Source: Halobacteriovorax marinus (GTDB lineage: Bacteria > Bdellovibrionota > Bacteriovoracia > Bacteriovoracales > Bacteriovoracaceae). From it: 64,000 nt of DNA. The notes below the pieces were generated by a model. The model had not been told where the DNA came from. It worked only from the letters and a program-made list of their open reading frames with translations, and searched no databases. Position numbers and translations under genes: made by a program. Shown here one piece after another: positions 54,526-61,235 of this stretch. Numbering within the stretch: position 1 is the stretch's first letter; each line of letters begins with the position of its first letter. Location of the stretch: NCBI GenBank assembly GCA_002163155.1, contig MAAO01000006.1, positions 62,001 to 126,000 of the forward strand. The letters run 5' to 3'.

Positions 54526-55294
54526 ATACTGCTCTTAGGCCATAGTGATCAGAAATAGGATGGCCTTCAAAGGTTTTTCGAACATTTAATAATTCAAAAA
54601 ATTTCTTTTGATAGAAAATATAGTCTAACTTACTATTCCAATCACCGTCAGTGTAAGGATTGTCATCACAAAATGTACACCCAACTTTTTCTTTTCGTGC
54701 AGAATAGGAAAATCCAATTTTGAGTAAAGGAGAAAAGAAATCTTTCTCTTGATCTTGATTGAAGTCACCAGTTAGGATGATTGGCTTGTCTGAGAATCTA
54801 TTTTTAATTTTTTCAATAATGAACTTTAGTTGCTCTATTCTTTCATGTTTACGATCACCAAAGGGGGAGAGGTGAACATTTATCACGTATATGCTTTTCT
54901 CAGCTGAAATAGCAATTTCGCTAACAAGCATTAGTCTTTTTCCAAAGAACTTACTAAAGGGAAGTTTAAAAGAATGCTTTTTTCCCGATTGTTGAAAAGT
55001 AGAAACAATGGCCAGGCCTTCTTTCATAATTCCTGTGTTATTTGATCTTACATAGTGAACATTATAATCTTCATTTCTAAGGAATGCCTTGAATAGACTC
55101 TTTCCTCTATAGTGTTTCCAGGCCTCTTGAAAAGTCATGATATCGGCTTTTTCAAATTCAATGAAACTTTCTAATTCGAATAATCTCTGATCGTAGTCAC
55201 GAGTGTAGTGCCAAAGGTTTTGGGTACTAACGGAGAAACTCTTTGAGAAACAAAGGGGCGATATTAATAGAAATAGTAGCGCAAGTTTAGACAT
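54512..55294 (-). CDS. Exported endonuclease/exonuclease/phosphatase-family hydrolase
   Basis: The 260-residue product has a signal peptide (LALLFLLISPLCFS) and an EEP (DNase I-like) fold. Active-site marks are present in order: N-L-W (TQNLWHY), the metal-binding Glu in MTFQEAW, VHLSPFG, LTGDFNQDQ with the catalytic Asp-x-Asn, KLDYIF, and SDHYGLRA at the end. Such enzymes cut DNA, RNA or sphingomyelin-like phosphodiesters. Export suggests external nucleic acid or lipid as target. Its 3' end overlaps the convergent lipoprotein gene by 14 bases. Confidence 0.87.
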   Translation of the reverse strand: MSKLALLFLLISPLCFSKSFSVSTQNLWHYTRDYDQRLFELESFIEFEKADIMTFQEAWKHYRGKSLFKAFLRNEDYNVHYVRSNNTGIMKEGLAIVSTFQQSGKKHSFKLPFSKFFGKRLMLVSEIAISAEKSIYVINVHLSPFGDRKHERIEQLKFIIEKIKNRFSDKPIILTGDFNQDQEKDFFSPLLKIGFSYSARKEKVGCTFCDDNPYTDGDWNSKLDYIFYQKKFFELLNVRKTFEGHPISDHYGLRAVFNLL

Positions 55295-55376
55295 TTATTC
55301 TCTCAGTAGTAACTCTAAAAATTGTTTCAAATCACGAATCTTATGTCAAAATTCAGTTGTGTCGCATGGCGTCTCT

Positions 55377-55392
55377 TGGCATAGGGATTGCT
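55377..55392 (+). promoter_or_regulatory. Sigma-54 (-24/-12) promoter before the 89-aa exported protein
   Basis: TGGCAT, AGGGA and TTGC give a near-consensus sigma-54 element (GG-N10-GC; GG at 55378-55379, GC at 55390-55391). The expected start near 55403 leaves a leader of about 39 bases to ATG 55442. Confidence 0.65.
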
Positions 55393-55441
55393 CTATATAT
55401 AAGTAAGATTTCTAATTATGTTATTTTAAGGGGATAGAGAA

Positions 55442-55711
55442 ATGAAATTGCTTAAATTATTATCAATTGTCGCATTAATGGCCAGTTCAACTATGGCAAC
55501 TCAAGCTTCTGAAAGATCTGTAACTCACTTAAATCAGGTGCGAAATAGTCTTTGGGTATTCGGAGTGGACAATGGTCTTACGACTGAAGTTGAGCTTGTT
55601 GGACAAGGGATAGAAGGACTTCACGGTGTAATGGAAAATTCTGGCGCTGAACAAAGCCTATTAGAGGTTCCAGAAGAGCTCGGTATGGCCATGAACAAGT
55701 TTGAGTCCTAA
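55442..55711 (+). CDS. Small exported protein under a sigma-54 promoter
   Basis: The family is unrecognised. The 89-residue product has a signal peptide (LLSIVALMASSTMATQA, cleavage likely after T-Q-A) and a mature part of about 65 residues, with no Cys and mildly acidic (LIEGLHGVMENSG-like, EEL). The ribosome site AAGGGGAT lies about 10 bases upstream. The -24/-12 element before it matches the one before fliF, so expression may follow the flagellar or another sigma-54 programme. Confidence 0.65.
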   Translation: MKLLKLLSIVALMASSTMATQASERSVTHLNQVRNSLWVFGVDNGLTTEVELVGQGIEGLHGVMENSGAEQSLLEVPEELGMAMNKFES

Positions 55712-55783
55712 ACTTGACTCCTTAAGACGAGCGTAGTTATATAGTCTTATAAACATACTACTTGATGTATGTGGGAAGATTAT

Positions 55784-56269
55784 ATGAGAAGAATTTCAAC
55801 GATCGGTGGGCTCCTTAAAAGGCTTTATCGAATGTATAATTCACAAATGCTACAAGTTCTAGAATCTAGAGGATTCACTGATCTTCGTCCAAGCTTTCTC
55901 GAAGTTCTCCTATTTATCTGTGAAAATGAAGGCCCTTCAATCAAGGAAATTGGTTTTGGATGTGGTCTAAAAAAACAAACAATGACAAGTCATCTTAATG
56001 AACTCGAAAAACGTGGTTATGTTTTTAGACAAGTTAATGCGTCTGATAAAAGAGAGCAGAAGATTTTTCTAACTGAATATGGCGAAAAATTTAAGCTGAA
56101 CCTCTTTGAGTGTCTGGGTAACATTGAAAATGAATATTCTCTTCTTGTTGGTGAAGTCGAAATGGATAGAATCGAGCATGTTCTTGAAAACTTCCACACT
56201 CGTCTAACGACAAATCAAATACAGAGAAAAGCCTCAGAAGCTTTTCAAAATCTTACTCTCGACTTTTAG
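55784..56269 (+). CDS. MarR-family transcriptional regulator
   Basis: The product of about 161 residues is a winged-helix regulator. The DNA-binding region IKEIGFGCGLKKQTMTSHLNELEKRGYVFRQVNASDKREQKIFLTEYG (given here only as its position, residues about 54-100) is typical MarR: recognition helix, then a wing with D-K-R-E. ATG 55784 is preferred because GGAAG lies six bases upstream; ATG 55769 has no ribosome site. The regulated gene may be the exported protein just before it or the next minus-strand gene, but no clear operator was found. Confidence 0.85.
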   Translation: MRRISTIGGLLKRLYRMYNSQMLQVLESRGFTDLRPSFLEVLLFICENEGPSIKEIGFGCGLKKQTMTSHLNELEKRGYVFRQVNASDKREQKIFLTEYGEKFKLNLFECLGNIENEYSLLVGEVEMDRIEHVLENFHTRLTTNQIQRKASEAFQNLTLDF

Positions 56270-56769
56270 CTTAAGCTTGCTTCATTATTTCTTTTAATGG
56301 GCCAAAAGCGGTGACCCCCAGAAACATTATTAAGATTAAAGAAACCTTTTTTAATTAAGAGCTCACAGGCTTGAATAGATCTTAGTCCTTGTTCAGAGAA
56401 TACTAAGATGGGAGTTGTTTTGCTATTGATCTCGGCGTATCTTCTTCCTAAATCTTCTAAGGGAATTCTAATAGCACCGTCAAGAATTTTAGCTTCTTTA
56501 AATCCCTCTTTAGAAACATCAAGAATAATATAATCTAAATCGGCATTATTATAAATTTCAACTGCCTTTTGCGGTGAAAGATCGTTATAAGGTTTACCCA
56601 TTAAGATATTTGAATCATCTATAAATTCACCATTTTTAATTCTGATAAGATGGTTTCTTTGTAGGGATAGAGAGAATTCCATTTTCTCATCGATTCGTGA
56701 GATATTTTTCTCAATATTACTCAGTCTGTTATTAATAAACTCGAGCATTTGAAACGCTTTAAGATCCAT
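56266..56769 (-). CDS. Rhodanese-like protein with Ser in place of the catalytic Cys
   Basis: The 167-residue product has an N-terminal helix pair (residues about 1-40, coiled-coil-like LEFINNRLSNIEKNISRID) and a rhodanese domain: YIILDVSKEGFKEAKILDGAIRIPLEDL, then TPILVFSEQGLRS. The active-site loop normally reads C-x-x-G-x-R-S; here Cys is Ser, so sulfur transfer is unlikely. Such inactive forms usually act as binding or regulatory domains. The gene ends four bases into the MarR gene's tail on the opposite strand. Confidence 0.8.
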   Translation of the reverse strand: MDLKAFQMLEFINNRLSNIEKNISRIDEKMEFSLSLQRNHLIRIKNGEFIDDSNILMGKPYNDLSPQKAVEIYNNADLDYIILDVSKEGFKEAKILDGAIRIPLEDLGRRYAEINSKTTPILVFSEQGLRSIQACELLIKKGFFNLNNVSGGHRFWPIKRNNEASLS

Positions 56770-56790
56770 AAATGTAGCCTCAAAAGAAAA

Positions 56791-56826
56791 TTTAAATAAG
56801 TAAAACGACTCATCTTATTGAGTCGT
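56791..56826 (-). terminator. Terminator after the DUF350-type gene
   Basis: On the minus strand ACGACTCA and TGAGTCGT form an eight-bp stem with a six-base loop, followed by TTTTACTTATTT. It sits about 75 bases after the stop of the 56901-57809 gene. Confidence 0.6.
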
Positions 56827-56900
56827 ATATGTCACTTAATTATACTTTTATTCGAGAATTGATAGAATTGGGCAAGATATCCCTGAGGTAAATGGTCAGG

Positions 56901-57809
56901 TTAGAATGTTGGATAGAAATTCCCAAAGTTAATATTTCCAGTAATCACAGTAGTTAAGTAGCAAGCCGTGAAGAAAATAGAGCCCTCAAAGACTCCATAT
57001 CCAATTTCTGCTGAGCCGTCTTCATTGCTTACGCCTTCTTTACCTGGACTGTTAAAATCATCTTGTAGTTTAAAGATGAAGGCGAGACCAATTTTGAAAA
57101 TGGGAATGATGATTAAGGCCAATAGAATTTTTAAGATCACATAAATCGTATACCACTTGATATTTTCCAATTCGTGGTCAAAAGCAGAGTTGATAATTAT
57201 CGTCCAACCCCAAATGAAACCTAAGTATGAAATACCGACGGCGAGATTTTTTTGAACAAGCAGTCTATTAAATGACAATTTAGAAATTAAAGAATAAGTC
57301 TTAGTTGAAAATCCTAACAAGACCATGGCGAGTAACCAGAGAAATAGGAGAATGATGACTGATGATTTAGAAACAGAACTGACTCCTTTTATTATATAGG
57401 CGACAGCTGTTGCGTTAGCAAAAGAGATAAGAGCGTAGGACATATTCTTTCTTTTGATAATTTCATCATGATACTCAAAGTTGTACAAAACAATACTTTC
57501 AATAATGTAGATAGAAATTAAATATATAAAACTAACGAGTGTAGCGTGGATAAAGAAATCAATTAGAGTGAGATAGAATTTATCAGACATAGTGAAATAA
57601 AATTCAGAAAAAATAATTCCTATTCCAATGAGCCTTGAAAAGAGATGAATAGTATCGGATGAGTTTTTTGAAGGAAAAAATCTTTTAAAAATCTGAGTTC
57701 TTGATGAAGGATAAAGAAAACTGTGAGCATACTTATAAATAAAGAGAATACCACATAGAAAAAGGGTAAATACTATTCTCAAAATGAGCTTATCAAATAA
57801 TTCATTCAT
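56901..57809 (-). CDS. DUF350-type multi-helix membrane protein
   Basis: The 302-residue product has about eight hydrophobic helices. The C-terminal GYGVFEGSIFFTACYLTTVITGNINFG and the pairing of two similar four-helix halves resemble DUF350 (YjfL-like) membrane proteins. The N-terminal half holds IRIVFTLFLCGILFIYKYAH. No catalytic residues are evident. It lies 17 bases downstream of the 225-aa gene and is probably co-transcribed with it. The function is unknown; in other bacteria DUF350 genes often sit near polyamine synthase genes, but none is here. Confidence 0.65.
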   Translation of the reverse strand: MNELFDKLILRIVFTLFLCGILFIYKYAHSFLYPSSRTQIFKRFFPSKNSSDTIHLFSRLIGIGIIFSEFYFTMSDKFYLTLIDFFIHATLVSFIYLISIYIIESIVLYNFEYHDEIIKRKNMSYALISFANATAVAYIIKGVSSVSKSSVIILLFLWLLAMVLLGFSTKTYSLISKLSFNRLLVQKNLAVGISYLGFIWGWTIIINSAFDHELENIKWYTIYVILKILLALIIIPIFKIGLAFIFKLQDDFNSPGKEGVSNEDGSAEIGYGVFEGSIFFTACYLTTVITGNINFGNFYPTF

Positions 57810-57826
57810 ATCTTTTCTTCTCGTTA

Positions 57827-58504
57827 TTAATTATTCCATTTAGGAATGTAGAAAGTCTTTTCAATTATATTCTTTAAGTCAGATTTTATAACGTCTTCAC
57901 TTTCTTTCTCTTTAATTTCTAACTTTTCTCGAGTTAGGGAGCCTTCGGTTCCAAATTCACCATTCTCTCCATAGTAACTCTTATCGTGCGTTAAAAAGGT
58001 GAGAGCTGTTTCATAAAATTTTTCAGAAGGTCTAAAAATATTCCAGTTAAATATATTTGGAAAATGTCTATAGGCACGATGAAAGAACCAGAGTTTCTCT
58101 CCTGAATCTTGAATTTCCCAGTGCCCATAAGCAGGATCTCCAATATATAAAATTCCAGGAGGCATTGGGATTAAACTTTCTGTGTTCTTTCTTTCTCCAC
58201 GTCTAAAAATAGACATACCTACATTCTTTTTATTCTTTTCCCAGAAAGAATATGATGTTCTTACGATAAGAGTTTCAGGATGTTTAAATCCATGAATTAT
58301 TTTATACTTTTGAAAGAATGTTTTGATCAAGAATCCTGTTTGAAAACTTTCAAGTAGAATAATTGAAATAGGGGCACCATAGAAGTAGCTAGGAAATACT
58401 TTTTCATTTGGAATATACGGCGCCTTCTTTTCAGAAGGCGAGAAACTCTTAGAGAGACCTAAGTATATTAAAATCAGTAATATATATATGGAAATCTTGT
58501 TCAT
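57827..58504 (-). CDS. Conserved hypothetical protein with N-terminal anchor
   Basis: The family is not recognised. The 225-residue product begins with a hydrophobic segment (ISIYILLILIYLGLSKSF) that could be a signal anchor or signal peptide. The mature part has many aromatic residues, with GILYIGDPAYGHWEIQDSG and WFFHRAYRHFP. It could be a periplasmic domain protein working with the DUF350 neighbour. The C-terminus is charged. Confidence 0.6.
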   Translation of the reverse strand: MNKISIYILLILIYLGLSKSFSPSEKKAPYIPNEKVFPSYFYGAPISIILLESFQTGFLIKTFFQKYKIIHGFKHPETLIVRTSYSFWEKNKKNVGMSIFRRGERKNTESLIPMPPGILYIGDPAYGHWEIQDSGEKLWFFHRAYRHFPNIFNWNIFRPSEKFYETALTFLTHDKSYYGENGEFGTEGSLTREKLEIKEKESEDVIKSDLKNIIEKTFYIPKWNN

Positions 58505-58569
58505 TACTTTAGCTTAAACCTCTGTTTGTCTTGAAGGATATTATCTCTCAAGGCAGGAAAAGATTCAAG

Positions 58570-59874
58570 TTATGAGCGCATTAATCTCTCAACTTCAGTC
58601 TTTTGTGACTCACTAAGTAAATCTATATTACAGTGTAGTCTATTTATTGAATGAGCATTAGAGAACTTACTAAAGAGATCTGTTGCCATATTAATATTAA
58701 AATACTCTTTTGAATCACTTCCATGAATTGTTCTTACAACTTTCATTGAGAAGTTATTGAGTTCAGTGTCTTCGTTGTAGTATTTAGATAATCTACTTTT
58801 TGAAGAGCATCTAATAAATTCTATTCCCTCTTTCTCAAAATAAGCCTGAATTTCTTCCAAATGCTTAGTTTGGTCTTTATTAAATGACTCATATATCTTT
58901 TTCGGGATTTTATTCTTAACAATAGATTGAGCGATAGGATTTGAGCTGTTTCTCATGATTTTCATTAGGAAATGATCATCATGCTCAATATATTCTTCAA
59001 TATTTGCAGGAATAGTGTATTCACCCGGAGATGTTTTAAAATATTTAAAAAGTAATTGCTCTAAACAAACTGATCTATAGTGGAAATAAACCATAACAAA
59101 CATATGGTAACGACTTAAAAGAAAATCATCAAATGTTACGACAGCACGTTCAGAAATCCCAAGGTAGGCCTTATTATCAATGATTGCAGGTTCAAGGTTG
59201 TCTAGTAACCAGTCAAGGTCATATGAACCGTAACTGACACCACAGAAATAACTATCTCTAAGGAGGTAGTCCATTCTGTCACAATCAAGTTCGCCAGAGA
59301 CTAATTGATGAAGAAGAATAAAGTAATCTATTCCCTCGATTGTAAAATAGTCTGAACCATCAGATTCTCCACGAATAAGATCTGCAACATTCTCTTTTCT
59401 CACTCCAAATACTCTTTCAACATCATTGAAAGACTCTGAAAATGAGCTATCTGTGATCGCCTTAATTGTGTAGTCTTCGTGAGTTGCTTGTCTTTTGGAG
59501 TTCTTATCTTTTTTACTTAGAAATCTATCCGGCATCTGTATTTGATCGAGATTAGGCATCACTGACTCTGTTGAGTGAGAGAGTGGTCCATGGCCTATGT
59601 CGTGAAGTAAGCAAGCGAGTTTAAAAGTTTCTTTAATTCTTAGGATGTCTTTTGTTTGAGGCTTTGACTTAAATAACTTATCAAAAGCCTTTTCTCCAAT
59701 ACACATAACTCCAATTGAGTGAATGAATCTCGTATGAGTTGCCCCTGGAAATACAAATTCAGAAAATCCTAATTGTTTTATATTTCTAAGACGTTGAAAG
59801 AAATCGTGTTGAATAATTGCAATTTCTTCATCAAGTATGTGAATCGAACCGTGTACTGGGTCTCTGACTTCCAT
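58570..59874 (-). CDS. HD-domain phosphohydrolase (dNTPase-like, SAMHD1/YdhJ type)
   Basis: The 434-residue cytoplasmic enzyme belongs to the HD superfamily with dGTPase-like architecture. The N-terminus MEVRDPVHGSIHIL and QRLRNIKQLG are family-typical. Metal ligands are seen in HTRFIHSIGV and in the HD pair LLHDIGHGPLSHSTE. A later D appears in SGELDCDRMDYLLRDS, a third HD-family mark. It should hydrolyse nucleoside triphosphates, possibly to adjust the dNTP pool. The glutaredoxin gene lies 15 bases upstream, so they may form one operon. Confidence 0.88.
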   Translation of the reverse strand: MEVRDPVHGSIHILDEEIAIIQHDFFQRLRNIKQLGFSEFVFPGATHTRFIHSIGVMCIGEKAFDKLFKSKPQTKDILRIKETFKLACLLHDIGHGPLSHSTESVMPNLDQIQMPDRFLSKKDKNSKRQATHEDYTIKAITDSSFSESFNDVERVFGVRKENVADLIRGESDGSDYFTIEGIDYFILLHQLVSGELDCDRMDYLLRDSYFCGVSYGSYDLDWLLDNLEPAIIDNKAYLGISERAVVTFDDFLLSRYHMFVMVYFHYRSVCLEQLLFKYFKTSPGEYTIPANIEEYIEHDDHFLMKIMRNSSNPIAQSIVKNKIPKKIYESFNKDQTKHLEEIQAYFEKEGIEFIRCSSKSRLSKYYNEDTELNNFSMKVVRTIHGSDSKEYFNINMATDLFSKFSNAHSINRLHCNIDLLSESQKTEVERLMRS

Positions 59875-59889
59875 TTATGTTTCCTATAT

Positions 59890-60138
59890 TTAATTTTTCT
59901 CTAGTGAGTCTGCGTTGTCTTCTAGCCATTTCATTATATCAGCTGATTCAAACATTGGCTTATTATCGATATACAGACAAGGAACAGTTCTTCTACCCGT
60001 ATCACTTATTAGTCGGTTATAACTTTTTTCATCCTCTTGAATATTACAGTAGTCGACTTTAATATTGAGGTTTTTAATTGTGCTTAAAACGTATTGGCAG
60101 TATGGGCATCCATCGTAATAAAAATATTCTAGCTTCAT
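59890..60138 (-). CDS. Glutaredoxin
   Basis: The 82-residue protein has the thioredoxin fold and dithiol active site C-P-Y-C at residues 11-14 (YYDGCPYCQYVL). The T-V-P motif is in RRTVPCLYIDN, and SADIMKWLEDN ends it. It is a thiol-disulfide oxidoreductase using glutathione or a similar thiol. It lies between the HD-domain gene and the terminator of the histone-like gene. Confidence 0.92.
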   Translation of the reverse strand: MKLEYFYYDGCPYCQYVLSTIKNLNIKVDYCNIQEDEKSYNRLISDTGRRTVPCLYIDNKPMFESADIMKWLEDNADSLEKN

Positions 60139-60160
60139 ATTGTTTAGTACCTTTAAAATG

Positions 60161-60182
60161 AAAAAAGCCCCTTTCGGGGCTT
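60161..60182 (-). terminator. Terminator after the histone-H1-like gene
   Basis: On the minus strand AAGCCCC and GGGGCTT form a stem with a four-base loop (GAAA), followed by TTTT and ATTTT. It lies directly after the stop codon region of the histone-like gene. Confidence 0.85.
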
Positions 60183-60184
60183 GT

Positions 60185-61141
60185 TTATGACTCTTCTTTT
60201 TTGTCTGTTTTCTTATCTAGGCCTTTCGCATAGAGTTCGTCTTCGTCGAGAACTTCTTTCTCGTCCTCGTCTTCAGGTTTATCAAACTCATCATTGTAGC
60301 CCCAACCGTAACCGTAACTACCGGCTCCACTTCCATCTTCTTTTTCATCATCTGGATTGTATTCATCTAATGAGTCAGTGTTGTTAGATGGCTTTGACTC
60401 TGTCGTCTCTGCCACCTCTGGCGTTAAGTTCTCAGTTGAGTTAGAAGCTTGAACTGTTTCAACTTCTTTCTCTTCTTGCACAAAGCTCTCTTCAGATTCT
60501 TGTAGATCTTGATTGAGCTCAACTTGATGAGCTTTCTTGTATTTTTCAATGGCCTCTTCTTTAGTCATTTTCTGAGGACCAGTATTTTCCTTCTTAGGAG
60601 CTACTTTTTTAGCAACTTTTTTCTTGGATACTTTCTTAGCAACTTTTTTCTTGGCTACTTTCTTTGCAACTTTTTTCTTAGCTACTTTCTTTGCAACTTT
60701 TTTCTTCGTTGCTTTCTTAGCAACTTTTTTCTTAGTTGCTTTCTTAGCGACTTTTTTCTTTGTTGCTTTCTTAGCAACTTTTTTCTTAGTTGCTTTCTTA
60801 GCAACTTTTTTCTTCGTTGCTTTCTTAGCAACTTTTTTCTTCGTTGCCTTTTTAGCAACTTTTTTCTTCGTTGCTTTCTTAGCAACTTTTTTCTTCGTTG
60901 CTTTTTTAGCAACTTTTTTCTTAGTTGCTTTCTTTGCAACTTTTTTCTTCGTTACTTTCTTAGCAATTTTTTTCTTCGTTACTTTTTTTGCAACTTTTTT
61001 CTTCGCTGCTTTCTTAGTAGTTTTCTTGGCAACTTTTTTCTTAGTTACTTTCTTAGCAACTTTTTTCTTGGCCACTTTTTTCTTTGCCACGAGTAAGTCC
61101 TTTTTTTTAGTTATTAGATTAATAATTTTTTTAATGCTCAT
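60185..61141 (-). CDS. Histone-H1-like protein with tandem Lys/Ala repeats and acidic tail
   Basis: The product of about 318 residues has a basic repeat region made of a nine-residue unit, K-K-K-V-A-K-K-A-T with small changes, repeated about 17 times. This is the composition of bacterial histone-H1-like/AlgP-type DNA-binding proteins. After it the character reverses: the last 110 residues are acidic (DEYNPDDEKEDGSG, then YNDEFDKPEDEDEKEVLDEDE). The start at ATG 61141 has GGAG five bases upstream; the frame open 18 codons further (61195) is less likely. It probably binds and compacts DNA or RNA; the acidic tail may tune this. Confidence 0.87.
   Translation of the reverse strand: MSIKKIINLITKKKDLLVAKKKVAKKKVAKKVTKKKVAKKTTKKAAKKKVAKKVTKKKIAKKVTKKKVAKKATKKKVAKKATKKKVAKKATKKKVAKKATKKKVAKKATKKKVAKKATKKKVAKKATKKKVAKKATKKKVAKKATKKKVAKKVAKKKVAKKVAKKKVAKKVSKKKVAKKVAPKKENTGPQKMTKEEAIEKYKKAHQVELNQDLQESEESFVQEEKEVETVQASNSTENLTPEVAETTESKPSNNTDSLDEYNPDDEKEDGSGAGSYGYGWGYNDEFDKPEDEDEKEVLDEDELYAKGLDKKTDKKEES
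60600..61090 (-). repeat. Tandem 27-bp coding repeat, about 17-18 copies
   Basis: The unit, read on the plus strand, is like TTGCTTTCTTAGCAAC plus TTTTTTCTTCG (27 bases, nine codons). Copies differ mainly in third positions and in Thr/Val changes (ATK, VTK). The repeat produces long spurious open frames on both strands. It is prone to length variation by slippage or recombination. Confidence 0.9.
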
Positions 61142-61163
61142 AATAGCTCCATGCCACTGCGTC

Positions 61164-61179
61164 AATTTGCGGGCAAATT
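61164..61179. promoter_or_regulatory. Palindrome in the leader of the histone-like gene
   Basis: AATTTGC, GG, GCAAATT is a perfect seven-bp dyad lying between the predicted transcription start and the ATG. It could be a repressor site or a hairpin in the mRNA leader. Confidence 0.4.
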
Positions 61180-61199
61180 TCAGAGGAGTATTCAAGGAG

Positions 61200-61229
61200 A
61201 GTATATATAGAAATGGTGACTATTTTCAA
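61200..61229 (-). promoter_or_regulatory. Sigma-70 promoter for the histone-like gene
   Basis: On the minus strand TTGAAA (complement of 61224-61229) and TATACT (complement of 61200-61205) are spaced by 18 bases, about 58 bases upstream of ATG 61141. It gives this gene its own promoter, separate from the 61236 gene. Confidence 0.5.
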
Positions 61230-61235
61230 GTATTT

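Noticed and set aside
60600-61090. Regular spacing suggested a CRISPR or other non-coding tandem array.
   Set aside because: The unit is 27 bases, contiguous without spacers, and keeps one open reading frame with synonymous changes, so it is a coding repeat.
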